A stretch of 64,000 nt of DNA from Actinosynnema pretiosum (GCF_024171695.1 NZ_JAMTCF010000016.1:1-64000), one strand, 5' to 3'. Numbered from the stretch's first letter, positions 51,274 to 60,746 are shown. Made by a program: numbers and translations. Notes: a model not told the origin generated them from the sequence alone.

Positions 51274-51810
51274 TCACATGGGGCCCATGAGGTTGTTGCC
51301 GCGCGCGTTCGGGTCGGTGCTGGTGTAGAAGTCCCGCACGAACCCCTGGAACTCCTGCTTGGTCAGCGAGCCGGAGCCGTCCGCGTCGAGCGCGTCGAAC
51401 GCGCCCTGCGGGTCCTCGATGCCCCAGGCGCTCGCGAACGCGTGGAACTCCTCGGCGGTGAGCTGCTGGTTTCCGTCGAGGTCGACGTAGTCGAACAGCG
51501 CGTCCACGAACTCGATCAGCACGGCGTCCATCACGTCCCGGTCGGCCTCGACGTGGGCGCTGATGTACTCCTCGCGGCTGACCCGCTGGCCGGGCACCGC
51601 GCCGCTCATGCCGGACATCTGGTCCCACCACCGCATGGTCGCCGACTGCAGTGCGCCGTACTTCGACGGGTCGGCCATGTCGCCGAGGGCGATGCGGGTC
51701 GCCTCCACGCGCTGGGTGAGGTCCTCGGGGGAGAGGAAGCCGTCGCCGTTCGCGTCGAGGGCGTCGAAGTCGGAGCCGAGCTTCTGCGCGAGCAGGTCCA
51801 TGCTTGCCAC
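51274..51810 (-). CDS. EF-hand calcium-binding protein
   Basis: 178 residues. Three good EF-hand loops: DANGDGFLSPED near the N-terminus, DLDGNQQLTAEE in the middle and DADGSGSLTKQE near the C-terminus; a fourth hand (around residues 60-90) is degenerate. It resembles calerythrin-like bacterial calcium sensors. The GTG at 51810 is favoured over the ATG at 51801 because GGAAGG lies at suitable distance. No signal peptide, so cytoplasmic. No regulator partner nearby. Confidence 0.87.
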   Translation of the reverse strand: MASMDLLAQKLGSDFDALDANGDGFLSPEDLTQRVEATRIALGDMADPSKYGALQSATMRWWDQMSGMSGAVPGQRVSREEYISAHVEADRDVMDAVLIEFVDALFDYVDLDGNQQLTAEEFHAFASAWGIEDPQGAFDALDADGSGSLTKQEFQGFVRDFYTSTDPNARGNNLMGPM

Positions 51811-52043
51811 GGGTTTTCCTTCCGATCGCTGACCACGTCGTCCTCGCCAACCCTCCAGACGTCCCGAGGGGAGCGGCAACCGGAGCGGGGGAACAGCAGC
51901 GCATCGGGTGATCATTCGCCCTCCGCCGTGTGAACGGGTCGGGTCCACATCGGACTGGCCGTCACCACGCCCGGCTGTCGCTCCAGCGCGGGAGAGGAAG
52001 ACGCGCACCACTGCTGGGGGTTGCCCGGCGAGAACCCTGGCTT
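51811..52043. other. Gene-free gap
   Basis: About 230 bases between two minus-strand genes. No gene or clear hairpin is seen; the promoter of the EF-hand gene should lie in the left half. Confidence 0.35.
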
Positions 52044-53228
52044 TCAGGGCGCGGCGATGTCGCGGTTCTTCTCCGCGAACCCGGCGAGCGCCTGCGCGGG
52101 CGCGCCGGAACCGCCCGCCGCCCCGCTCATCATCCCCGCCCGCAGCGCGTGCTCCCGCTCGTCCCCGGCCACGAACAGCAGCCGGTCGCCCAGCGCCGCC
52201 TCCTGCTGCCCCTCCACGTACGGCCGCAGCCGCGCCTCCCACTCGGCCAGCGCGGCGCCGACGTCGTCCGGGTGGCGCTGGAGCAGCGTGCCGAGCAGGT
52301 CCGCGCCCGCCATGCCGGTGGACGCGCCCATCCCGGAGTACAGCGTCAGGCACCAGGCCGCGTCACCGGCCAGCACCACCCGGCCCTCGCTCCACCTGGG
52401 CATCCGCACCTGCTGGACCGAGTCGAACAGGGCCTCCGGCGCTTCCGCGTACCGGTCGAGCAGCTCGCCCAGCACGGGACCCTCGGGCTCCGGGCCGAAC
52501 GCCGCGCGCAGGGCGTCGACCGGGGCGCGGGTGAACTCGGTGTCGGGGTCGTCGGCGCGGTACGTGAACAGCAGGCTCGACGGGCGGTCGGTGAAGGAGA
52601 ACGCGATCGCCGAGCGCCCCGGCTCGGTCAGCCACAGGCCCTCGGACATCGTGAAGCCGGTGAGCGGCCGGTCCAGCAGGCAGGCGCCGATCATGAAGTT
52701 CAGCGGGTGCAGGAAGTCCGCGCCGAAGACCAGCCGCCGCACCGTCGAGCGCATCCCGTCCGCCCCGACGACCAGGTCGAACCGCTCCACCCCCGTGGTG
52801 CCCGCCGCGGTGTCGCGCAAGGTGACCCGCACGCCGTCGGCGTCCTGCTCGACGGCCTCGGGCACGGTCGAGTAGCGGATCTCCACGTCGTCCGGCAGCA
52901 CGGAGAACAGCGCCCGCTCGATGTCGCCGCGCAGCAGCATCCTGGGCTCGCCGGGCAGGTTCGACGGCATCAGCGCGGGCGTGCGCGCGCCGTCGCGGTC
53001 GACCGCGAAGGACGTGGCCTCCGGCCCGCTGCGGGTGCCGATCTCCTCAAGCGCGCCGAGCCGCTCGGCGGCGGCCTTGCCCGCGCCGAACAGCATGATG
53101 AAGTACCCGCCGCTGCGCCGGTCCGCCGCCCGCTCCACGATCACCGGCTCCCAGCCGATCTGCCGGAGCCGCACGGCGGTGGCCAGGCCGGTGATGCCGA
53201 GTCCGACGACAAGAGCCCGCTTGGTCAT
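52044..53228 (-). CDS. FAD-dependent monooxygenase (TetX/PHBH type)
   Basis: 394 residues. FAD-binding GLGITGLATAVRLRQIGWEP, the DG motif in LVVGADGMRSTVRRL, and the second FAD motif VVLAGDAAWCLTLYSGMGAS. Such class A flavin monooxygenases hydroxylate aromatics or inactivate antibiotics such as tetracyclines or rifamycins. The divergent TetR gene and three repeated operators indicate inducible expression, which fits a detoxification role. The substrate is not known. Confidence 0.85.
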   Translation of the reverse strand: MTKRALVVGLGITGLATAVRLRQIGWEPVIVERAADRRSGGYFIMLFGAGKAAAERLGALEEIGTRSGPEATSFAVDRDGARTPALMPSNLPGEPRMLLRGDIERALFSVLPDDVEIRYSTVPEAVEQDADGVRVTLRDTAAGTTGVERFDLVVGADGMRSTVRRLVFGADFLHPLNFMIGACLLDRPLTGFTMSEGLWLTEPGRSAIAFSFTDRPSSLLFTYRADDPDTEFTRAPVDALRAAFGPEPEGPVLGELLDRYAEAPEALFDSVQQVRMPRWSEGRVVLAGDAAWCLTLYSGMGASTGMAGADLLGTLLQRHPDDVGAALAEWEARLRPYVEGQQEAALGDRLLFVAGDEREHALRAGMMSGAAGGSGAPAQALAGFAEKNRDIAAP

Positions 53229-53254
53229 GGGTGTTCTCCTCTGCCCGCACCGGA

Positions 53255-53277
53255 AAGTGGACCAGGTAGGTCCGCTT
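53255..53277. promoter_or_regulatory. TetR operator copy 1
   Basis: AAGTGGACC-AGGTA-GGTCCGCTT, a 9-bp inverted repeat with 5-base centre and one mismatch. First of three copies of AAGYGGACC-N5-GGTCCRCTT between the divergent monooxygenase and TetR genes. Confidence 0.8.
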
Positions 53278-53293
53278 TTTTCACCGTACGGAC

Positions 53294-53316
53294 AAGCGGA
53301 CCATCGTGGTCCACTT
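53294..53316. promoter_or_regulatory. TetR operator copy 2
   Basis: AAGCGGACC-ATCGT-GGTCCACTT, second copy of the dyad; its centre is 39 bases from that of copy 1. Confidence 0.8.
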
Positions 53317-53333
53317 GGTGGAGTTGATCACAG

Positions 53334-53356
53334 AAGCTGACCGCCCTGGTCCACTT
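53334..53356. promoter_or_regulatory. TetR operator copy 3
   Basis: AAGCTGACC-GCCCT-GGTCCACTT, third and slightly degenerate copy, centre 40 bases from copy 2 and just upstream of the TetR start. Confidence 0.75.
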
Positions 53357-53372
53357 CGCTAGGATCGCGGGC

Positions 53373-54041
53373 GTGGCCACCGCCCAGGACCGACCGCTGC
53401 GCCGAGACGCGCAGCTCAACCGGGACCGCATCGTCAGCGCGGCCGGGGAGGTCTTCGCCCGGCGCGGCCTCGCGGGCACGTTCCACAACGTCGCGGACGA
53501 GGCGGGCGTCGGCCTCGGCACCGTCTACCGCCGCTTCCCGACCAAGGAGCAGCTGGTGGAGGCCGTCTACCAGCGGCACCTGGCTGGCCTGGTCGCCACC
53601 GTCGAGGCCGCCCTGCGCGCCCCGACCGGCTGGGACGGCCTGGTCGACGTCCTGACCACCGCCGCCCGCCTGCACGCCTCCGACCAGGGCCTGCGCGACG
53701 TCGCCCTGGCGCGCGGCCACCGCCCCGAGGCGTTCCGCGAGTTCGGCGACCGCATGGAGCCCCTGCTGCGCGACCTGGTCGAGCGGGCCAGGACCGAGGG
53801 CAGCCTGCGCCCCGACGTCACCGCCGAGGACCTGCCGGTCGTCATGGCCATGATCAGCGAACTGGGCCTGCACACCGACCCGGTCCGCCCCGGCCTGCAC
53901 ACCCGCTACCTCACCCTCGTCCTCGACGGCCTCCGCGCCCCGGCCACGACCCCGCTCGGCGACCCGCTCACCAGGCCCGAGCTGGACGCCGTCGTCGAGA
54001 ACTGGCTGCCCGCGCTGGAACCCCGCGAGGACGCGGGCTGA
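53373..54041 (+). CDS. TetR-family regulator of the FAD monooxygenase
   Basis: 222 residues. HTH LNRDRIVSAAGEVFARRGLA, VADEAGVGLGTVYRRFPTKE; C-terminal domain of the SbtR type (TTAARLHASDQGLRDVALAR). GTG start. Divergent from the monooxygenase, with three matching operators in the 144-base gap covering both promoters. Cooperative repression and release by a ligand is the expected mode. Its end meets the convergent GH125 gene with 4 bases between. Confidence 0.87.
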   Translation: MATAQDRPLRRDAQLNRDRIVSAAGEVFARRGLAGTFHNVADEAGVGLGTVYRRFPTKEQLVEAVYQRHLAGLVATVEAALRAPTGWDGLVDVLTTAARLHASDQGLRDVALARGHRPEAFREFGDRMEPLLRDLVERARTEGSLRPDVTAEDLPVVMAMISELGLHTDPVRPGLHTRYLTLVLDGLRAPATTPLGDPLTRPELDAVVENWLPALEPREDAG

Positions 54042-54045
54042 CCGG

Positions 54046-55329
54046 TCAGGCGGGCGCCCCGTCGCCCCGCGCCCCGTCGTCCGCCACCGCCAGCGCCAGC
54101 TCGCAGAACATCGAGTCCGCCCAGGAGAACCACGGCCGGGAGAACGCCGTCGGGTCGGACGGGTCGAAGCTCTCGTGCACGTGGCCGGTGCCCGCGTCGG
54201 TGTCGGCGATCAGCCGGAGCAGCCGTCGCCGGTCCGCCGCCGTGCCGGTCAGGCCCTCCACGGCCAGCGCGATCGGCCACACCCGGCCCGCTCTGGTGTG
54301 CGGGCTGCCGATGCCGCTCGCCACCGAACCCCTGGAGTAGTACGGGTTCGCGTCGCTCAGCGCGAACGCCCGCGTCGCCCGCCACACCCCCGCGTCGACC
54401 ACGTCGGGCGCGTGCAGGGGCAGCGAGAGCAGCGACGGGGTGTTCGCGTCGTCCATCAGCAGCACCCCGCCGAGGCCGTCGACCTCGTACGCGTAGATCC
54501 GCTCGCCGCCGTGCTCGACGATCCCGTGCGCCTCCACGGCGGCGACCAGCTCGGCGCAGAGGGCGCGGGCGTCGGCGGCCAGGTCGGCGTCGGCCCAGAC
54601 CTCCTCGGCGATCTCGGCGATCGCCCGCAGCGCCTGCGCCGCGAACAGGTTCGCCGGGATGTTGTACCCGTAGGTGCAAGCGTCGTCCGACGGCCGGAAA
54701 CCGCTCCACGTCAGGCCCGTCACGGCCACCGGCGTGCCGCGACCGCCGCGCGCCAGGGTCTCGGTCGACTTCGCGCCCGGCCGCTCGAAGCGGTACGGGG
54801 ACTCGTCGTGCCGCTGCTCAAGACGCAGCTGCGCGACGATCGTGCGCAGCACGTGGCGCGCGCGCTCGTCGAACACCCCGGCCTCCCCGGTCGCCCGCCA
54901 CAGCGCGTGCGCCAGGGTCACCGGGTAGGCCAGGCTGTCGATCTCGTACTTCTGCTCCCACACGCGCGGGTCCGCGCACAGGTCCTCCGGCTCGTAGCGG
55001 GCGCCGGTCGGGCCGTCGTTGAACGCGTTCGCGTACGGGTCGTGCTCCAGGCACGCGAACTGCCTGCGCACCACGGCGGTCACCAGCTCGGCCAGCGGCG
55101 GGCAGTCGGCGAGGAACCGCAGGTACGGCGTCAGCTGCGTGGTGGAGTCGCGCATCCACATGGCGGGGATGTCGCCGGTGATGACGAACGCGCTGCCGTC
55201 CGCGCCGATCGTGATCGTGTCCCGCAGCGTGCGCAGCAGCGCGGCCTCCACCATCGCGCCGATCCGCTCGCCGGACGTCGCCCGCACGCGGTCCGCCGCC
55301 GCGCCGATCGTCTCGCTCACCGTCGCCAC
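54046..55329 (-). CDS. GH125 exo-alpha-1,6-mannosidase
   Basis: About 427 residues. GDIPAMWMRDSTTQLTPYLR, EQKYEIDSLAYPVTLAHALW, VTGLTWSGFRPSDDACTYGY, NPYYSRGSVASGIGSPHT and FSWADSMFCELAL are characteristic of GH125. Family members remove terminal alpha-1,6-mannose with inversion. No signal peptide, so the substrate is imported first. GTG at 55329 has GGGAGGGAG upstream; a GTG at 55320 overlapping the GH3 stop is the alternative. It is last in the ABC-GH3 run and points to mannose-containing glycans. Confidence 0.88.
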   Translation of the reverse strand: MATVSETIGAAADRVRATSGERIGAMVEAALLRTLRDTITIGADGSAFVITGDIPAMWMRDSTTQLTPYLRFLADCPPLAELVTAVVRRQFACLEHDPYANAFNDGPTGARYEPEDLCADPRVWEQKYEIDSLAYPVTLAHALWRATGEAGVFDERARHVLRTIVAQLRLEQRHDESPYRFERPGAKSTETLARGGRGTPVAVTGLTWSGFRPSDDACTYGYNIPANLFAAQALRAIAEIAEEVWADADLAADARALCAELVAAVEAHGIVEHGGERIYAYEVDGLGGVLLMDDANTPSLLSLPLHAPDVVDAGVWRATRAFALSDANPYYSRGSVASGIGSPHTRAGRVWPIALAVEGLTGTAADRRRLLRLIADTDAGTGHVHESFDPSDPTAFSRPWFSWADSMFCELALAVADDGARGDGAPA

Positions 55330-57578
55330 GGCGTGCTCCCTCCCTCGTCGGTGACGCTGATCCGCACCGCGCCAGCCGGTTCGTCCACCTCGTCGCCGCT
55401 CCACGCGCCGACCTCGACCGGGAGCGCGACCGGCCGCCCGGTGGCCCACGAACCCAGCTCGTCCAAACCCAGCACGAACTCCACCACGGATTCGCCCGGC
55501 TCGCACAGCACGCGCCGCACGGCCAGCAGGGTCCGGCGGCGCGGGCGCACGCCGAGCTCGTGGCGGCGGCCGTAGAGCGGCACGGCCACGGATCGCGGCC
55601 CGCCGGTGCTCACCACCTCCACCGCGACCCGCAGCGAACCGCCGTTCTCCAGCGCGTCGGCGGAGATCCGGTGCTCGCCCCCTCGGACCCGCGTGGTGAC
55701 CGAGGGCGGCGAACCGCTGCCGAAGGGGATGCCCACCGGGCGCCGCTGGTCGGCGTACCCGCGCGCGGTCTCCACGCGCTCGTCGTGCGCCACCGGGAAG
55801 ACCCCGTCCGCCACCGGGAACGACGCGGGCAGCCGACCCGAGGCGGCGCCGTCGAGCAGCGCGCCCACGACCGCCGCGCCCCCGCTGGGGCCGGGGAAGG
55901 GCACGACGAGCAGCGCGTCCACCAGCCCGGCCAGCTCGGTGAGCGCGCGCGGTCGGCCGTCGACCACCACGGCCACGACCGGCTTGCCGCTCGACCGGGC
56001 CACGCGCGCGAGTTCCAGCTGCGGCAGGGGAAGCGCGATCGAGGCCAGGTCGACGCCCTCGCCGTTGGTCGTGTCCGCCGCCGACTCCGCGACCGCGCCG
56101 TTGTCGGCGAACTCGTCGCCGTAGCTGCGCCTGCTCGTGCCGCCGAGCACCAGCACGCAGACGTCGGCGCGGTCGATCGCGTTTTCCACCGCCGCGAGCG
56201 CGTCCGGTCCGAGCGCGCTGCGCACCCGAGATCCGGGCGCGTGCAGCACCCGCTCCTCGCCGAGCCGCGCCACGAGCGCCGAGCGCACGGTCGACGCGCC
56301 GGGGTCGTCGGCGGGCCGGGGCGGGGTGTAGTCGCCGAGCTGCGAGTCGAGGTCGTCGGCGTTCGGGCCGATCAGCGCGACCACGCCGGACGGGTCGAGC
56401 GGCAGCACCCCGTCGTCCCGCACCAGGACCACGGCCTGCCGGGCGGCCCGGTCGACCAGCCGGGCCACGTCACGCGCGACCGACGCGGACTCCACCGGCA
56501 CGGACTCCACCGGCACGGGCCCGTCCAGCAGACCGACCCGCCGCTTGAGCGCGAGCACCCGGTCGACCGCGCGGTCCAGCTCGGCCTCCGCCACCAGCCC
56601 CCGGTCCAGCGCCTCCCCGAGGTGCGTGAACGCCTCGTCCCACAGGCTCAGGTCGACCCCGGCGCGCAGGGCCAGCGCCGCCGCCGCCGCGGGATCGGGG
56701 GTGCTGTCGCGGAGCCGGTCGATCGCGGTGCCGTCGGCCATGACGATCCCGTCCCAGCCCCAGTCCTCCCGCAGCACGCCCGTCAGCAGCTCCCGGTTGC
56801 CGGTGCACGGCACGCCGTCGACGTCGTTGTACGCGGCCATGAACCCGGCGACCCCGGCCCGCGCCGCCGCGTGCGCCGGCCGCAGGTGGACCTCCCCGAG
56901 CTCCCTCGGCCCGATCGGCGCGCCGGAACCGTTGCGCCCGCCGATCCCCGCGCCCTGGGCCGCCAGGTGCTTGGCCACCACCGCGACGCGCCCCGCGCCG
57001 ATCGGACCCGGAGCCGTCCCCTGCATCCCGCGCACGGTCGCGGCCACCAGCAGCGCGGCCAGCGCGGGGTCCTCGCCGAAGCACTCCTCGGCGCGCCCCC
57101 AGCGCGGATCGCGCAGCACGTCCAGCCCCGACACCAGCGCCACGTGCGTGCCCCTGGCCCGGACCTCGGCGGCCACCGCCGCCGCCAGCTCCTCGGTCAG
57201 CCCGGCGTCCATGCCCGCCCCGAGCGCGAGGTTCACCGGCAGCGTCGTCCCGCCGAGCGCCTGCAACCCGTGCGGGACCTCCTCCACGAACAGCACCGGC
57301 ACGCCACAACCGTTGCGCGTCACGTACTCCTGCACCGCAGCGCACGCCTCCGCGCTGCGCTCGGGCGGAATCCCGTTGCGCCAGTTCACCTCCGACCACG
57401 GGTCGGCGCGCAGCACCCCGTAGATCGCGCCGAGGCCGCCGAACCGGTCGACCTCCCGCTTGAGCACGTCGGTCACCCGAGGCGCCCCGTCGACCCAGCG
57501 CAGCGCCTCCCAGCCCTTGAGGCGCTGGTTGACCTGCCCGACCCGGTTCTGCGGCGACAGCGCGGAAGCGGTGATCAT
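55317..57578 (-). CDS. GH3 beta-glycosidase
   Basis: 753 residues. N-terminal TIM barrel with VSGLDVLRDPRWGRAEECFG, KH203-204 in VVAKHLAAQG and the nucleophile region GIVMADGTAIDRL (D282). The alpha/beta sandwich follows (VALIGPNADDLDSQLGDYTP) and a C-terminal FnIII-like domain. No signal peptide, hence cytoplasmic. It starts inside the permease stop (ATGA). In the setting of GH125 and a GH5-like enzyme, a beta-linked core sugar (glucose, mannose or N-acetylglucosamine) is likely the substrate. Confidence 0.88.
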   Translation of the reverse strand: MITASALSPQNRVGQVNQRLKGWEALRWVDGAPRVTDVLKREVDRFGGLGAIYGVLRADPWSEVNWRNGIPPERSAEACAAVQEYVTRNGCGVPVLFVEEVPHGLQALGGTTLPVNLALGAGMDAGLTEELAAAVAAEVRARGTHVALVSGLDVLRDPRWGRAEECFGEDPALAALLVAATVRGMQGTAPGPIGAGRVAVVAKHLAAQGAGIGGRNGSGAPIGPRELGEVHLRPAHAAARAGVAGFMAAYNDVDGVPCTGNRELLTGVLREDWGWDGIVMADGTAIDRLRDSTPDPAAAAALALRAGVDLSLWDEAFTHLGEALDRGLVAEAELDRAVDRVLALKRRVGLLDGPVPVESVPVESASVARDVARLVDRAARQAVVLVRDDGVLPLDPSGVVALIGPNADDLDSQLGDYTPPRPADDPGASTVRSALVARLGEERVLHAPGSRVRSALGPDALAAVENAIDRADVCVLVLGGTSRRSYGDEFADNGAVAESAADTTNGEGVDLASIALPLPQLELARVARSSGKPVVAVVVDGRPRALTELAGLVDALLVVPFPGPSGGAAVVGALLDGAASGRLPASFPVADGVFPVAHDERVETARGYADQRRPVGIPFGSGSPPSVTTRVRGGEHRISADALENGGSLRVAVEVVSTGGPRSVAVPLYGRRHELGVRPRRRTLLAVRRVLCEPGESVVEFVLGLDELGSWATGRPVALPVEVGAWSGDEVDEPAGAVRISVTDEGGSTPWRR

Positions 57579-58426
57579 CCCTTGACCGCCCCCGACACCA
57601 GCGCGCGCTGCATCTGCCGCTGGAGCACCGTGTACACCAGGTACACCGGCAGCAGCGTGAACAGCGTGCCCGCCATCAGCACGCCGTAGTCGGTGCCCGC
57701 GTCGACCTTCAGGGTCGGCAGCGCGACCTGGATCGTGCGCTGCGCGGTGTCCGGCCCGATCAGGATCAGCGGGTACAGGTAGGAGTTCCAGAACGACAGG
57801 AAGTTCAGCAGCAGCACCGTCGCGATGCCCGGCACGCAGATCGGCAGGTACACCTGCCGCAGCACCTGGAACGCCGACGCCCCGTCCATCGACGCGGCCT
57901 CCTCCAGCTCGCGCGGGATGGTGCGCATGAACGACGTCAGGATCACGATCGACAGCGGCAGCGCGGTCGCGGGCAGCAGCAGCACGACGAACGTGCGGGT
58001 GTGGAACAGGCCGAGCAGCGCCGCGAGCAGGAAGGTCGGGAACAGCGCGGCGAACGACGGGATCAGGAAGCCCAGCGCGAACACGCCCTCGACCGCCTTG
58101 CCGACCCTGCCGGTGGACCGGGCGAGCGCGAACGAGGCGGGCAGGGCCAGCAGCAGGGTCAGCACGAGCGCGCCGAGCGTGGTCAGCACCGAGTTCGCGA
58201 CCGCGGGCACCAGGTCGGCCTGGTCGATCGCGGTGGTGAAGTTCCCGAAGTCCCAGGTGCTCGGGAACGCCAGCGGGGACTCGAAGATCTCCTCGTTCGT
58301 CTTGAACGAGGACACGATGAAGTAGTACAGGGGCACGATCAGCAGAGCGGCGTAGATCCAGGCGAGCGCGCCGCTGGTGATCGAACCAGCGCGGTCGCGC
58401 AGGGGGCGGCGGGCGGTCCCGGCCAT
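57575..58426 (-). CDS. Carbohydrate ABC transporter permease (MalG type)
   Basis: 283 residues, six helices. The EAA loop reads ELEEAASMDGASAFQVLRQV YLP (cytoplasmic contact for the ATPase). ATG with GAGGAG upstream. Partner of the permease at 58448 and the binding protein at 59398. No ATPase gene is present in the locus, so a shared MsiK-type ATPase encoded elsewhere is probably used, as is common in actinomycetes. Confidence 0.9.
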   Translation of the reverse strand: MAGTARRPLRDRAGSITSGALAWIYAALLIVPLYYFIVSSFKTNEEIFESPLAFPSTWDFGNFTTAIDQADLVPAVANSVLTTLGALVLTLLLALPASFALARSTGRVGKAVEGVFALGFLIPSFAALFPTFLLAALLGLFHTRTFVVLLLPATALPLSIVILTSFMRTIPRELEEAASMDGASAFQVLRQVYLPICVPGIATVLLLNFLSFWNSYLYPLILIGPDTAQRTIQVALPTLKVDAGTDYGVLMAGTLFTLLPVYLVYTVLQRQMQRALVSGAVKG

Positions 58427-58447
58427 GGTGGACTCCTCGGGTTCGGG

Positions 58448-59383
58448 TCAGTAGGTCGCGCGGAGCACCCTGCGGATCGCGCCCATGCCGATCAGGCCGA
58501 GCACGAAGAGGATGAGGCCGACCGCCTGGCTGTAACCGAGGTCGGTCTCGACGAACGCCTTGCGGTACACCAGGTACGAGAGCGTCGTCGTGGACGTCCC
58601 CGGCCCGCCCTGGGTCAGCAGCAGCACGGTCTGCGCCGAGTTGAACAGCATGGACAGGAACTGGAGCATCGTCACGACGCCGATGAAGTCGCGGGCGATG
58701 GGCCAGTACATGCCCCAGGCGATCCGCCAGTCACCGGCGCCGTCGATGCGCGAGGCCTGCACGATCTCGGCGTCCACGCCGTCGAGCCGCGAGGCGATGA
58801 GCACCGCCGAGTAGCCGATGCCGCTCCACAGCTCGACGGCGACGATCGCGCCCAGCGCGGTGGAGGGGTCGGCGAGCCAGGCCGCGCCGTCCAGGCCCAG
58901 CGGTCGCAGCAGGCCGTTGAGCAGGCCGTCCGGGTTGAGCACCGCGTAGAAGACCATCGCGGTCGCGGGCGCGGAGATCAGCGCGGGGATGAAGAGCAGG
59001 TAGCGCAGCACCTTGTGGCCGCGCGGCTTCTGCACGACGTAGAACGCGAGCAGGAACGCCAGCACGATCATCACCGGCAGGCCGACCACGATCTGCAGCG
59101 CCGAGTTGCCCGCGGCGGTCCAGAAGTTCTCGTCGGCGAACACGCGGGAGAAGTTGTCCAGTCCGGCGAACCCCGGCTGGACGAGCATCCCCGGCCAGGA
59201 CAGGAACCCGATGACGATCATCGCCAGGACCGGGCCGATCATGAACACCGCGTACCAGATCAGCGCGGGCAGCGCGAAGCCGGGAAAGCGGTCGCGCGCG
59301 GACGGGCGCGGGGCTCGGCCGGGCGGGGTGGGAGGTTCTGGACTGGTCGTGACGCCGACAACGGCGTCGGTCGTAGCGGTCAA
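58448..59383 (-). CDS. Carbohydrate ABC transporter permease (MalF type)
   Basis: About 311 residues. A Pro-rich cytoplasmic N-terminus (TTSPEPPTPPGRAPRPSARD) precedes six helices. EAA loop: EIVQASRIDGAGDWRIAWGM. TTG at 59383 is chosen because AAGGAG lies 6 bases before it; a GTG at 59401 overlapping the binding-protein stop is the alternative. It forms the heterodimeric channel with the MalG-type protein. Confidence 0.88.
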   Translation of the reverse strand: MTATTDAVVGVTTSPEPPTPPGRAPRPSARDRFPGFALPALIWYAVFMIGPVLAMIVIGFLSWPGMLVQPGFAGLDNFSRVFADENFWTAAGNSALQIVVGLPVMIVLAFLLAFYVVQKPRGHKVLRYLLFIPALISAPATAMVFYAVLNPDGLLNGLLRPLGLDGAAWLADPSTALGAIVAVELWSGIGYSAVLIASRLDGVDAEIVQASRIDGAGDWRIAWGMYWPIARDFIGVVTMLQFLSMLFNSAQTVLLLTQGGPGTSTTTLSYLVYRKAFVETDLGYSQAVGLILFVLGLIGMGAIRRVLRATY

Positions 59384-59397
59384 GGTCGGCTCCTTCC

Positions 59398-60681
59398 TCA
59401 CACCGTGGCGTAGGCCCGTTCGAAGACCTCGATGATCCGTTCGGCGGGGATCGGGCCGTAGGCGGCTGCCGTGGCCTGGATCATCGGCTCGAACGCTGAC
59501 TGGGGGATGACCAGGTCGGGCAGCATGACGGGGGAGACCTGCTGGTCGGTGAGGCGGGAGGCCTGCGCGACGAGCGGGAAGTCCTTGCTGACCGTGTCCG
59601 TGATCCGGCTCATGTCCCGGCCGGAGCCCAGGATCATCGAGTCGATCACCTCGTCGCTGTACAGGTTCTGCACGAAGGGCTTGATCAGGTCGAGCTTCTC
59701 CGCGCCCCTGCGGCTGATCCAGATGCCGTGGCCGTTGAAGCTGCGGATCACGCTCGGGTGCTCCAGCACGCCGCCGCGCGAGGGCTTGGGCCAGCCGCCG
59801 ACGACGACCTCCTTCGCCCGCTCGGCGGGCACCTTCGCCAGCGCCGACGACATGGCGGGCACGATCGCCGCCTTGCCGGTGTTGAACTGCGTCAGCTCCG
59901 AGTCGGAGGTGTAGCCCTGCACGTCGTCGACGAAGACGCCCGCGTCCCGCAGCTCCACGAAGTGCTGCACCCCGGCGATGGCGGCGGGGCTCTCGGAGAG
60001 CTTGCCGCTGCTGAACACCTCCTTGGCCTCGTCGGGGGTGAGGAAGCCCTGGATGACCTGGAGGAACATCTTCTGCCCGCTCCAGTCGGACCCGCCGACC
60101 GTCACCGGCCCGATCCCCTTGGCGCGCAACGCCTGCGCCACGGCGATCAGCTCGTCGGAGGTCGTCGGGATCTGGACGCCCGCCTGCTCCAGCAGCCTGG
60201 TGTTGTAGGAGACGGGCCAGTTGGTGCGGGTGAACGGGAACGCGCGCAGGTTGCCGTCCCCGTCGGTCCACTCGGCCAGCGCCTCGGGGATGATCTTGTC
60301 GCTCAGCCCCCACTCGTCGAGCAGCCCGGTGAGCGGGATCGTCGCCCCCAGGCCGGTCCAGGAGAGCGTGCGGCCCTGCAGGTTCACCAGGGCGACGTCG
60401 GCCTCCGCACCGGCGAGCGAGCTGGTCTCGAAGACGATGGGCAGGTCGGAGCCGTTCTTGAGCAGCGCGACCGGACGACCGGTCCGCCGCTCGTAGGCGG
60501 CGACCGCGTCGGCGAACACCTTGGCGCCCGCGACGGCGCCGCTGAGCTGGGTGTGCACCGAGAGGGCGCCGGGTTTGCTGGACGCGGGCGTCAACGCGCC
60601 GCACCCCGCCAGGAGCGGCGCGGCGACACCGCCACCGATCGCGGCGCGCAGCAGGGTGCGCCTGCTGATGGAGTGGGACAA
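59398..60681 (-). CDS. Sugar-binding lipoprotein of the ABC importer
   Basis: About 427 residues. From the TTG at 60681 (GAGGAGG upstream) the N-terminus is SISRRTLLRAAIGGGVAAP, a twin-arginine-like signal ending in the lipobox LLAGC with Cys27. The mature protein is a family 1 solute-binding protein (GNLRAFPFTRTNWPVSYNTR, TQFNTGKAAIVPAMSS). First gene of the operon; two LacI-type operators lie upstream. Ligand likely an oligosaccharide of the glycan degraded by the nearby hydrolases. Confidence 0.87.
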   Translation of the reverse strand: MSHSISRRTLLRAAIGGGVAAPLLAGCGALTPASSKPGALSVHTQLSGAVAGAKVFADAVAAYERRTGRPVALLKNGSDLPIVFETSSLAGAEADVALVNLQGRTLSWTGLGATIPLTGLLDEWGLSDKIIPEALAEWTDGDGNLRAFPFTRTNWPVSYNTRLLEQAGVQIPTTSDELIAVAQALRAKGIGPVTVGGSDWSGQKMFLQVIQGFLTPDEAKEVFSSGKLSESPAAIAGVQHFVELRDAGVFVDDVQGYTSDSELTQFNTGKAAIVPAMSSALAKVPAERAKEVVVGGWPKPSRGGVLEHPSVIRSFNGHGIWISRRGAEKLDLIKPFVQNLYSDEVIDSMILGSGRDMSRITDTVSKDFPLVAQASRLTDQQVSPVMLPDLVIPQSAFEPMIQATAAAYGPIPAERIIEVFERAYATV

Positions 60682-60746
60682 GAGCCCTCCTCGGAAGCTT
60701 CGTAGCGTCATCCGGATACGCGGAACCGCCTTTGAGGGGCGGGTTT

